A stretch of DNA of 7,414 nt. Source: Pseudomonadota bacterium (lineage in GTDB: Bacteria > Pseudomonadota > Gammaproteobacteria > Burkholderiales > SG8-39). The notes beneath the pieces are model-generated. The model saw only the letters and a program-made list of their open reading frames with translations. It did not search any database and was not told the DNA's origin. Made by a program: the position numbers and the translations under genes. The stretch covers positions 1-7,414 of the forward strand of contig JAJZUN010000124.1 in the NCBI GenBank assembly GCA_021848555.1. The letters are read 5' to 3'. This document shows, piece after piece, positions 1 to 6,378 of the stretch; the stretch's first letter is position 1; every line of letters begins with the position of its first letter.

Positions 1-1648
1 CGACGATCCGCCCCTGCTCCATGCGCACGATGCGGTCGGCCGCCGCCAGGCTCGCAGGCCGGTGCGTGATCAACAGCACGGTGCGGTGCTTCAGCGCAGC
101 GCGGCAGGCGTGCAGAAATTCCGCTTCGCCCTCGGGATCGAACATCGCAGTGGCTTCGTCGAGGATCAGGATCGCCGGGTCTTTCAACAGCGCGCGGGCA
201 AGCGCAATCCGCTGCTGCTGGCCGCCCGAGAGCCGCACGCCGCGGTCGCCGATCAGGGTGTCGTAGCCCTGCGGCAGGCGCAGGATGAAATCATGCGCCC
301 GGGCAGCCGCGGCCGCAGCCTCGATTTCGGCCTGGCCGGGATCCAGCCGCCCGTAAGCGATGTTGTCGCGTACCGTGGCGTTGAACAACAGCACATGCTG
401 CGGCACCACGCCGATCTGGCGGCGCAGGCTCGCCAGCGACACCGTGGCGATGTCGATGCCGTCGATCAGGATGCTCCCCGCCGACGGTTCATGCAGGCGC
501 ATCAGCAGATGGCCCAGCGTGCTTTTGCCGGCGCCGTTGGGGCCGACGATGGCGACGGTCTCCCCTGCCGCAATACGCAAATCGACGCGAGCCAGCGCCG
601 CGGGCCGGCCGCCATAGGCGAAGCGCACGCCGCGAAATTCGATCCCGCCCTTCACCGCCGGCAGTGGAACGCCGACCTGCCCTGCCGCTTCCGGCGCTTC
701 CGCCATCGCCTGGCGCAGCCGGGCGATGGCGCCGCGCGCCATCTGCGTCTGGCCGTAGACATCGGCGAGCCCGGCGACCGGACGCGTGAGCAGGGCCGCG
801 TACAGCAGGAAACTCACCAGTTGCGCCGGGGCCAGCCGGCCTGCCGTCAGATCGCTGCTCGCCAGAGCCAGCACCAGCACGATGCCGACGGCGGCGATCA
901 GCTGCGCCAGCGGCTCCAGCGCGGCATAGATCCGGCGCTGTTTTGCGTTCAGGCGAAAAATCCGGTCGATCTGCTCGCGGTAGCGCATCGATTCGCGCTG
1001 TTCGCGGGTGAAGGTCTTGATCGCGGGCAGCAGCCCTAAGTTTTCCTGGGCGATGGCGATGGCCGTCGCGTACTCCTCCTGCACCTGCGCCGCCAGCGGC
1101 CGCATGCGGCGGCCGACGATTTTCATCAGCAGATAGAACAGCGGGATCAGGACCACCGCCAGCAGCGCCAGGGTCGGCCGGATGCGAAACATGAGGATCA
1201 CCGCGCCGCCCGCGGTGAACAGGAGCGGCACCAGCGCCAGCGCGGTGCCGCTGATATAGCCGGAAAGGACATAGACGTCGCTGGTGAGCAGGGCGAGCGT
1301 GTCGCCGAGGCGCCGCTCGTGATAGTAAGCCAGGGGCAAGGATTGAAGATGATCGTACAGGCCGGTCTTCAAATCCGACACCATACGGTCGGCAGCGTTT
1401 CCGAGTAGGTAGGTGTTGCCGAACTTGAGCAGCGCCTGCAGCACGAACAAGGCCAGCATGCCCGACAGGACGATGCCGATGCCGTTGTTGCCGCCATCGC
1501 CCGGCCGCAACAGGGCGTCGGTGAGCAGGCCTCCGGCCCAGGGGACGAGCAGCTCGGCACCGCTTTCGACGAGCATCAGCAGCGCGCAAAACGCCAGCGC
1601 CACGCGATGCGGCGCGGCAAAGCCGAGGAGCGCCCGAAAATCGCTCAT
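1..1648 (-). CDS. ABC exporter half-transporter, fused membrane and ATPase domains (C-terminus cut by left edge)
   Basis: Seen: 549 codons are open on the minus strand from ATG at 1648-1646 to the window edge, with no stop. An in-frame TAA at 1666-1664, 15 nt before the ATG, fixes this as the earliest ATG start. Residues 15-305 hold about six hydrophobic segments (near 17-42, 57-74, 131-154, 158-178, 247-263, 277-290). The ATPase domain follows: A-loop Tyr345, Walker A GPNGAGKST at 369-377, Q-loop Gln417, signature LSGGQQQR at 473-480, Walker B ILILDEAT at 493-500 with catalytic Glu498, and switch His529. Family knowledge: this TMD-NBD order is that of type I exporters (MsbA/MdlB/LmrA type) that homodimerise or pair in the inner membrane and export lipids, drugs or peptides using ATP. 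The D-loop reads AMFD instead of the common SALD. Relatives are about 580-600 aa, so only a few dozen residues are missing. The substrate cannot be told. No strong ribosome binding site is seen. Confidence 0.93.
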   Translation of the reverse strand, partial: MSDFRALLGFAAPHRVALAFCALLMLVESGAELLVPWAGGLLTDALLRPGDGGNNGIGIVLSGMLALFVLQALLKFGNTYLLGNAADRMVSDLKTGLYDHLQSLPLAYYHERRLGDTLALLTSDVYVLSGYISGTALALVPLLFTAGGAVILMFRIRPTLALLAVVLIPLFYLLMKIVGRRMRPLAAQVQEEYATAIAIAQENLGLLPAIKTFTREQRESMRYREQIDRIFRLNAKQRRIYAALEPLAQLIAAVGIVLVLALASSDLTAGRLAPAQLVSFLLYAALLTRPVAGLADVYGQTQMARGAIARLRQAMAEAPEAAGQVGVPLPAVKGGIEFRGVRFAYGGRPAALARVDLRIAAGETVAIVGPNGAGKSTLGHLLMRLHEPSAGSILIDGIDIATVSLASLRRQIGVVPQHVLLFNATVRDNIAYGRLDPGQAEIEAAAAAARAHDFILRLPQGYDTLIGDRGVRLSGGQQQRIALARALLKDPAILILDEATAMFDPEGEAEFLHACRAALKHRTVLLITHRPASLAAADRIVRMEQGRIV

Positions 1649-1851
1649 GCTTCGGGCAGGAGCTTAGTTGGCCAGGCCATGCTGTGTAGGCGGGATTCTG
1701 CAGCGTATGCGGAAAGGCAGTTTACTGGCTTTGCGCCGGTTGATGTTGGGCCCGGGCCACCTGGCTTATACTTACGCCCGCGCCACCCGAAAACCGCAGC
1801 CGCGAACGGGAGATGGCCTGCACGCACCACCAACTTGAACGGATCTTCCCC
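1649..1851. promoter_or_regulatory. Divergent intergenic region between ABC exporter and ThDP enzyme
   Basis: This 203-nt gap separates two head-to-head genes, so both promoters should lie here. The best -10 candidate for the plus-strand gene is TATACT at 1767-1772 (5 of 6 matches to TATAAT). The upstream TTG-containing hexamers (TTGATG at 1740, TTGGGC at 1746) are spaced 21 and 15 nt away, so neither is a good -35. A perfect 10-bp palindrome GGCCCGGGCC sits between them at 1749-1758. It could be an operator half-element or simply GC-rich sequence. No convincing promoter is seen for the minus-strand exporter. The promoter call is weak. Confidence 0.3.
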
Positions 1852-3393
1852 ATGAATGGCGCCGAAAGCCTAGTCCGCTCGCTGCTCGCCAGCGGCGTCG
1901 ATACCTGTTTTGCCAATCCCGGCACATCGGAGATGCATTTCGTCGCCGCGCTCGACAAGGTCGACGGCATGCGCTGCATCCTCGGCCTGGCCGAAACCGT
2001 GGTGACCGGCGCGGCCGACGGCTACGCGCGCATGTCCGGCAAGCCGGCGGCGACCCTGCTGCACTGCGGGCCGGGCTTCGCCAACGGCATCGCCAACGTG
2101 CACAACGCCCGCCGTGCGCATTCGCCCATGGTCAATATCGTCGGCGACCAGGCGACTTACCACCGGCCCTACGACGCGCCGCTCACTTCCGACACCGACG
2201 GCCTGGCGCGCGTGGCTTCGCACTGGGTGCGCAGCAGCACCTCGTCAGCCAGCGTAGGCGCCGACGCCGCCGCCGCAGTCCAGGCGGCGAACTCCGCGCC
2301 CGGGCAGATCGCCACGCTGATCCTGCCGGCGGATACGGCCTGGAACGAAGGCGGCGTGGTCGCCGTGGCGCTGCCCGCGCCCGCGCGCGCCAGCGTCGCC
2401 CCGGATACCGTGCACACCATCGCACAGGTGCTGCGCAGACAAGAGCCGGCCATGCTGATTCTGTACGGGCAGGCGCTGTCCGAGGCCGGCCTTGCCGCGG
2501 CCAACCGCGTCGCCCACGCCAGCGGCGCGAAACTGCGCACGCCCACGCAGCTGTCGCGCATGGCGCGCGGGCGCGGACGCGTGCCCGTCGACCGCATTCC
2601 CTATGCGGTCGACGCCGCACTCAAGGTGCTCGCGGGGACCAAGCACGTGATCCTGGTCGGCACGAAGCCGCCCGCGGGCTTTTTCGCCTATCCGGGCAAA
2701 CCCAGCCTGATGGCGCCGCCGGACTCCATCACCCACGTGCTCGCGCGGCCGGAGCAGGATGCGATCGCCGCGCTGGATATGCTGGCCGACGAGCTCGGCG
2801 CGCCGAGGCAAGTGCCGATACCGGAGGGCGAAATCAAGCCGCAACTCCTCAGCGGCAAGTTCGAGCCCGTGGCGTTCGCCACCACCCTCGCCGCGCTGCT
2901 GCCGGAGAACTGCATCGTCGCCGAGGACGGGGTCACCTCGGGCCGCGCGCTGTTCGCGCCGACGTTCAACGCCGCGCCCATGGACTGGGTGCAGAACACC
3001 GGCGGCGCCATCGGCCACGCCTTCCCCTGCGCCACCGGCGCGGCGATCGCCTGTCCCGATCGCAAGGTGGTGTGCCTGCAAGCCGACGGCGCGGGCATGT
3101 ACTCGCTGCAGGCCTTGTGGACCCAGGCGCGCGAGAAGCTCGACGTGGTGAACGTGGTGTTCGCCAACCAGATCTACAAAATACTCTATGGCGAACTGGT
3201 CTCGGTGGGGGCGCAACCCGGCCGCGCCTCGAACGAACTGTTCGACCTGACGCGCCCCGCGCTCGACTGGGTGAAGCTCGCCGGCGGCATGGGCATGGAG
3301 GCCAAGCGCGTGGACACGCTCGAAGCCTTCGCCGACGTGTTCAAGTCGGCCTGCGGCCGCAAAGGGCCGTTTTTGATCGAGTTCCGGATTTAG
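1852..3393 (+). CDS. Thiamine-diphosphate enzyme, acetolactate synthase / benzoylformate decarboxylase-like
   Basis: Seen: 513 aa from ATG 1852. Another in-frame ATG at 1813 would add 13 residues, but its only GGGAG directly abuts the codon, and the family-like sequence begins at MNGAESLVR, so 1852 is preferred. The order is PYR domain (about 1-165), a weak central domain (about 185-330), and PP domain (about 340-513). The PYR domain has NPGTSE at 22-27 and Glu48, the ThDP-activating Glu. The PP domain has ADG at 411-413 and Asn439, the Mg-ThDP motif with its first Gly replaced by Ala. From memory, the PYR and PP domains align better with benzoylformate decarboxylase than with AHAS: Thr25 falls at the active-site Ser26 and His71 at His70, but the central-domain catalytic His281 appears absent. 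It probably acts on a 2-oxo acid or aldehyde in the cytoplasm; the substrate is unknown. Databases often call such proteins acetolactate synthase large subunit, but no small-subunit gene is adjacent. Confidence 0.9.
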   Translation: MNGAESLVRSLLASGVDTCFANPGTSEMHFVAALDKVDGMRCILGLAETVVTGAADGYARMSGKPAATLLHCGPGFANGIANVHNARRAHSPMVNIVGDQATYHRPYDAPLTSDTDGLARVASHWVRSSTSSASVGADAAAAVQAANSAPGQIATLILPADTAWNEGGVVAVALPAPARASVAPDTVHTIAQVLRRQEPAMLILYGQALSEAGLAAANRVAHASGAKLRTPTQLSRMARGRGRVPVDRIPYAVDAALKVLAGTKHVILVGTKPPAGFFAYPGKPSLMAPPDSITHVLARPEQDAIAALDMLADELGAPRQVPIPEGEIKPQLLSGKFEPVAFATTLAALLPENCIVAEDGVTSGRALFAPTFNAAPMDWVQNTGGAIGHAFPCATGAAIACPDRKVVCLQADGAGMYSLQALWTQAREKLDVVNVVFANQIYKILYGELVSVGAQPGRASNELFDLTRPALDWVKLAGGMGMEAKRVDTLEAFADVFKSACGRKGPFLIEFRI

Positions 3394-3413
3394 GCAAGGC
3401 TTCTTGAATTAGG

Positions 3414-3428
3414 TGCCTGCTTCAGGCA
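3414..3428. repeat. Small hairpin just after the ThDP-enzyme stop codon
   Basis: TGCCTG-CTT-CAGGCA forms a 6-bp perfect stem with a 3-nt loop, starting 20 nt after the TAG at 3391-3393. It could help end transcription or protect the 3' end of the mRNA. No T-tract follows on either strand, so it is not a canonical intrinsic terminator. Its right arm overlaps the start of the GC-rich repeat at 3423. Confidence 0.35.
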
Positions 3429-3450
3429 TTGCGCGCTGCGCGCGCCAACC
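3423..3450 (-). repeat. REP-like GC-rich palindromic repeat, third copy, inverted
   Basis: The 28 nt here align without gaps to the reverse complement of 6288-6315, with 21 of 28 matches by hand count. The shared core is GCGCGCTGCGCGC with flanking GGCAT and CC. Against the reverse complement of the second copy, the 22-23 nt from about 3428 to 3450 show four differences. It is therefore a diverged member, in opposite orientation, of the repeat family found upstream of the metal exporter. It is non-coding, lies between convergent genes, and overlaps the left arm of the long inverted repeat by four bases. It resembles dispersed REP-type palindromes in proteobacteria; no RAYT transposase is in the window. 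Confidence 0.5.
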
Positions 3451-3497
3451 GTGTCTTCTGCACGGACAAACAGCGCGTCCGTGCAGAAGACACGGTT
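3447..3497. repeat. Perfect 21-bp inverted repeat with 9-nt loop between convergent genes
   Basis: Seen directly: 3447-3467 is the exact reverse complement of 3477-3497, with loop AAACAGCGC at 3468-3476. Each arm also contains its own small inverted repeat (CCGTG, 7 nt, CACGG), so the RNA could fold as one long hairpin or as two short ones. It lies 53 nt after the ThDP-enzyme stop and 49 nt beyond the stop of the convergent 553-aa gene. The position suits a shared transcription-ending or mRNA 3' stabilising structure, but no T-tract follows on either strand. Other possibilities are a cruciform-forming protein site, an RNase III substrate, or a recently made small palindromic element. Confidence 0.85.
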
Positions 3498-3546
3498 ATG
3501 GATAGCACCCAAGCCAGCATAGGGGGTTTGATCCAAGCTATTTGAC

Positions 3547-5208
3547 TCATTTTGTCCCGAACAGCGCCCGCTCGAGTTTCGGGTGCGCGGCGAAACGCGC
3601 GAGAAACGCAGCCTCGTCGCGCCCGCCCTTGGCGCGGATCACGCGCGCGAGGGCACGCCGGTCGGCCGGGCTCCAGCGCGACACGCCCGGCAGGGCGAAT
3701 ACCACGACCGGACTCCAGCGCTGCCAGGCGAGGCGCTCGCCCGCGCTGAAACCGCGCAGCGACCCGAGGCCGGTGAGCCGCATCGCGTCCCGGCTGCATT
3801 GCGCCAGAACGCGCTCGCGCTCGCCGCCCGCCAGCTTCGCCAGGGCATCGGCCACGCGCAGGCCCGGCGCGGCGATCGGCGGCACGCCGGGCGCGCGCGC
3901 GCGGTCGAAATCGAACAGCATGTGCGACTCGGCCAGGTCGCGCAGCGTGGCCGCGCTCGAACGGCGGCCCGGGTTCGCGCGCATGCGCGCCAGTTCCGCG
4001 CGCAGCACCCGGCGTGCGTCCGCCGTCAGGGGCCGGAATCCCAGTTTGTAATAGAACCACCACGCGCCCGAGGCGATAGCCTCGTCATTGCCCTTGCCGA
4101 GCTGATAGGGGTCGAGGCTGAAGGACTCGGCGCCGAACACGTGGCGCACCATCGCCAGCGTGCGCGCAAAGGTATGCGCCGCCTCGCCGCCGCGAAAACT
4201 CTCGAAGATGTTGAAGGTCATCGTGGCCGAGCGGCCGATCACGAACGCCTCGCCGTAGCCTATCGGCACGCCGTTGTGCAGTATCAGATAGCCGCAGGTC
4301 GCGGGGAGCAGCTGGCGCCGCTCGGGGATGGTGCCGATCAGCACGAAGGCGAGCCCGCCGCCATCGTCCACCAGGCGCACGTCGCGCGGGTTGCCGTAGG
4401 CGAAGGCGTCCAGATCGCGCGAGCGGGTCACCATGGCGCCGCGCGCGAGCTCGATCAGCTGCCCGCCCTCGCGTGCCGACGCGAGGCGCACGCCGCGATA
4501 CAGGCGACCGACCTCCTCGCGCAGATCCGGGCGCACGCGGCGCAGCGGCTCGTGCTGGTAGGCGAACGGCGCAGCGGCGTGCCAGGCGCGGCCGCGCGCG
4601 GGCGTGTCCGCACCCGGCGCGAGTTCGTAGCTCGGCTCCAGCGTGTCGTGAAAGGCTTCGCGGGTGAAGCCGTCGCCCGGCAGGGCGGCGATGCGCCGCG
4701 CGAGAAAAGCGGCATCGCCTTCGCCGCGTGCGCGCAGCCGGTCCAGCACGGCGTACGCCGGCGGATCCAACAGCTTCAGCGCCGCAGCCTCGGCCCAGGT
4801 CAGGAGCAGGGGCAGCGCCAAAGCTACTTTGTCCTCGACCTCAATCTCGCTGCGCTCGATGCGGATCTGCTGCGGCCAGCACCGCGCCAGCCAGTGCAGC
4901 GTGGACCAGAAGAATCGGTAGCGGATCACCGTGCCCGCGATCCCGGTGTCGGCGAGCGCTGCGCGCGCGCGCGCGAGGTCGGGCCGCCGCTCGAAGCGCG
5001 CGAGCATACGCTCGACCTGCGCCAGCAGCCGCGCCTCGTCCGGGTAGGCGCGCAGAAAACACAGCGCCTCGTGCAAGCGCCGTACCGCGCGCGCCGAGCG
5101 CAGATCGGCGCGCGCCAGCCGGTTGAGCAGAACCAGCTTGGCCTCGGCGCAACCGGCGCCGTATTGGTCCTTGCAGCGTTCGAGCGCGCGCAGAGCCGCT
5201 GTGGTCAT
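3547..5208 (-). CDS. Uncharacterised 553-aa protein with a GNAT-like central segment
   Basis: I do not recognise this family. Seen: residues 1-290 are mainly helical, Ala/Arg/Leu-rich, with no signal peptide and no convincing membrane helix. Residues about 290-393 look like a GNAT acyltransferase core: a beta-hairpin around GYLILHNGVPIGYG (from Gly306), then FESFRGGEAAH followed by a helix, then a strand SFSLDPYQLGKGNDEA (from about 362) and a helix ending in YYKLGFRP (Lys388-Pro393), like the usual C-terminal Y-x-x-x-GF motif. The expected R/Q-x-x-G-x-G/A pyrophosphate loop is only approximately present. Residues 400-553 are Arg/Ala-rich and helical. GGGAA lies about 10 nt upstream of the ATG at 5208, supporting that start. 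The gene sits 52 nt downstream of the oxidoreductase gene and is probably co-transcribed with it. A fully open plus-strand frame opposite it is judged to be a shadow. An acyltransferase role is an inference from fold pattern only. Confidence 0.8.
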   Translation of the reverse strand: MTTAALRALERCKDQYGAGCAEAKLVLLNRLARADLRSARAVRRLHEALCFLRAYPDEARLLAQVERMLARFERRPDLARARAALADTGIAGTVIRYRFFWSTLHWLARCWPQQIRIERSEIEVEDKVALALPLLLTWAEAAALKLLDPPAYAVLDRLRARGEGDAAFLARRIAALPGDGFTREAFHDTLEPSYELAPGADTPARGRAWHAAAPFAYQHEPLRRVRPDLREEVGRLYRGVRLASAREGGQLIELARGAMVTRSRDLDAFAYGNPRDVRLVDDGGGLAFVLIGTIPERRQLLPATCGYLILHNGVPIGYGEAFVIGRSATMTFNIFESFRGGEAAHTFARTLAMVRHVFGAESFSLDPYQLGKGNDEAIASGAWWFYYKLGFRPLTADARRVLRAELARMRANPGRRSSAATLRDLAESHMLFDFDRARAPGVPPIAAPGLRVADALAKLAGGERERVLAQCSRDAMRLTGLGSLRGFSAGERLAWQRWSPVVVFALPGVSRWSPADRRALARVIRAKGGRDEAAFLARFAAHPKLERALFGTK

Positions 5209-5260
5209 CGCTATTTCCCGTCGGTGAAAGCTGAGGTTCGGCGGCCGCGGCCGAGGCGCT
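5209..5260 (-). other. Short intra-operon spacer with palindromes
   Basis: Between the oxidoreductase stop and the start of the 553-aa gene lie two palindromes. GGCGC-TTCA-GCGCC at about 5255-5268 overlaps the oxidoreductase stop codon. A perfect 12-bp palindrome CGGCCGCGGCCG lies at 5242-5253. Neither is followed by a T-tract on the minus strand, so read-through into the downstream gene is likely. They might modulate expression of the second gene or be chance in GC-rich DNA. Confidence 0.3.
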
Positions 5261-6232
5261 TCAGCGCCCTTTGAGTATGGCTTCTATCGTTTCCTGCACC
5301 GCCAGCGCCTCGGCGAAGCTGGGCAGGGTGTGCGCCCGCCCTTCTATCATCTCGGCCAGTTGATCGAGTTGTCCCAACTGGCCGGCTTGGCGGTTGCTCT
5401 GCGGCGTTCCCTCGGCAATCCAGTCGCCGGAACCGCGCCGGCGGCGCAGACCGAACCAGTCGTGTATCTCGATCGCGCCCGCGCTGCCGATCAGGGTCAT
5501 GCGATTGAAATCGGGAAGCTTGCCGCCGACCTGCGCCGCTACCGTCACCGGCACGCCGCCCGCGCTCAGGCGCGCTTCGAGCGCCCGCTCGGCCGTCACG
5601 CCATCGGCGGGATAATCCGGTTTCGCCGCCTCCACTTTCGCCTGGCCCAGCGCGCGTTGCAGCACGAACACGAAATGCGACAGTACTTCGCGCGAAAAAC
5701 CGCCCTCGGCGCGCTCGGCCAGCCAGCGGCCGGCGGCGGCCTGCCAGGTGCGCGGCCATTGGTCGAAGGCGAGTTCGATTTCGACCCGCTCCGGCTTGCC
5801 GATGGAGCCGTCGCCGATGGCCGCTCGCATCGCGGCCAGGCCGGGCGAAGTCGCAAGCGAGAAATTGACCGCGGACCGGAGGCGTCCGGCCTCGATTCGC
5901 GCAATCGCCCTGCGTCCTTCCGCGAAATCGACGGTGAGCGGCTTTTCGCAGAACACCGCGAGCCCGGCATCGAAGCCCTGATGGGCGTACGCAAGATGGT
6001 TGCCCGGGGGCGAGGAGATGTAGATGCAGGCGAGGCCAGGCGTGGAGATCACCTCGGCTGCGCTGGCCGCGATCCGCAAGTCCGGATGGCGCTTGCGCGC
6101 CTCGGCCACCGCCGCCGCATTCGGATCCCAGGCCACGAAAGCGCGCACCCGCGCATGCTCCGCCAGGCGCGCCAGCATCCGCTGTCCCATGACACCGAGG
6201 CTGATGACGCCGATTTGCTTGAGTTCGCTCAT
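5261..6232 (-). CDS. Gfo/Idh/MocA-family NAD(P)-dependent oxidoreductase
   Basis: Seen: 323 aa, close to the family's usual 330-390. The N-terminus is a Rossmann strand-loop-helix with GVISLGVMGQRM at 8-19, a variant of the GxGxxG nucleotide motif. It is followed by IYISSPPGNHLAYA and by FCEKP with Glu96-Lys97-Pro98, the family signature that holds the catalytic Lys. In the C-terminal alpha/beta domain, GGFSREVLSHF (Glu182, His186) occupies the place of the D-x-x-x-H active-site motif, with Glu for Asp. Family knowledge: these cytoplasmic enzymes oxidise or reduce sugars, inositols, dihydrodiols or biliverdin-like substrates. Nothing here fixes the substrate. No Shine-Dalgarno is visible before the ATG at 6232. 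A weak TTGACC (6267-6262) / GATAAG (6247-6242) pair on the minus strand, 14 nt apart, would start RNA very near the ATG. The gene is first of a likely two-gene operon and is divergent from the metal exporter. Confidence 0.93.
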   Translation of the reverse strand: MSELKQIGVISLGVMGQRMLARLAEHARVRAFVAWDPNAAAVAEARKRHPDLRIAASAAEVISTPGLACIYISSPPGNHLAYAHQGFDAGLAVFCEKPLTVDFAEGRRAIARIEAGRLRSAVNFSLATSPGLAAMRAAIGDGSIGKPERVEIELAFDQWPRTWQAAAGRWLAERAEGGFSREVLSHFVFVLQRALGQAKVEAAKPDYPADGVTAERALEARLSAGGVPVTVAAQVGGKLPDFNRMTLIGSAGAIEIHDWFGLRRRRGSGDWIAEGTPQSNRQAGQLGQLDQLAEMIEGRAHTLPSFAEALAVQETIEAILKGR

Positions 6233-6272
6233 GGCGGGAAGCTTATCAGAATGCCGCCCCCGGTCAAGAAAC

Positions 6273-6323
6273 CGAAGTTTCAGTGCAGGCTAATGCGCGC
6301 AGCGCGTTATGCCGGAATTAAAA
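6273..6323 (+). repeat. REP-like repeat, copy 1 of a tandem pair
   Basis: This 51-nt unit begins CGAAGTTTCAGTGCAGGC and contains the imperfect palindrome TAATGCGCGCAGCGCGTTA at 6291-6309. Its first 34 nt match the next unit at 30 of 34 positions by hand count, and the tails are more diverged. The palindrome could form a GC-rich hairpin in DNA or RNA. It lies inside the divergent promoter region of the oxidoreductase and the metal exporter. Confidence 0.7.
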
Positions 6324-6374
6324 CGAAGTCTCAGTGTAGGCTAACGCGCGAAGCGCGCAATTCCGATAAAGTAC
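6324..6374 (+). repeat. REP-like repeat, copy 2 of a tandem pair
   Basis: The second unit directly abuts the first, beginning CGAAGTCTCAGTGTAGGC, with core TAACGCGCGAAGCGCGCAA at 6342-6360. The four differences in the first 34 nt (positions 7, 14, 21 and 28 of the unit) show that the duplication is not recent. The diverged tail ends only 4 nt before the ATG of the metal exporter and includes GATAAA at 6365-6370. So the repeat supplies the whole 5' region of that gene. Confidence 0.7.
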
Positions 6375-6378
6375 GGTC

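Noticed and set aside
62..1039. 325-codon plus-strand open frame opposite the ABC exporter
   Set aside because: It is a codon-aligned antisense shadow; the minus strand has all ABC ATPase motifs.
489..1589. 366-codon minus-strand open frame over the ABC exporter region
   Set aside because: It is an offset frame of the same strand, very Arg/Ala/Gly-rich; the true frame carries the membrane segments and the Walker A motif.
2245..3216. 323-codon minus-strand open frame inside the ThDP-enzyme gene
   Set aside because: It is a codon-aligned shadow of the ThDP-enzyme gene with no motif.
3431..3445. Alternating GCGCGC tract as a Z-DNA element
   Set aside because: It is short and part of the repeat core; GC alternation is common throughout this window.
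3414..3497. Canonical Rho-independent terminator
   Set aside because: The stems are good but no run of T follows on either strand, so I list them as hairpins or repeats only.
3422..4063. 213-codon minus-strand open frame crossing the inverted repeat
   Set aside because: It is an offset frame of the 553-aa gene running through the intergenic hairpin; Arg/Pro/Ala-rich with no motif.
3583..5274. 563-codon plus-strand open frame opposite the 553-aa gene, slightly longer than it
   Set aside because: It shares codon boundaries with the minus-strand gene, a register in which G/C-ending codons rarely create stops. Its translation is Arg/Ala/His/Gln-rich without any recognisable motif, while the minus strand shows GNAT-like structure and a ribosome binding site.
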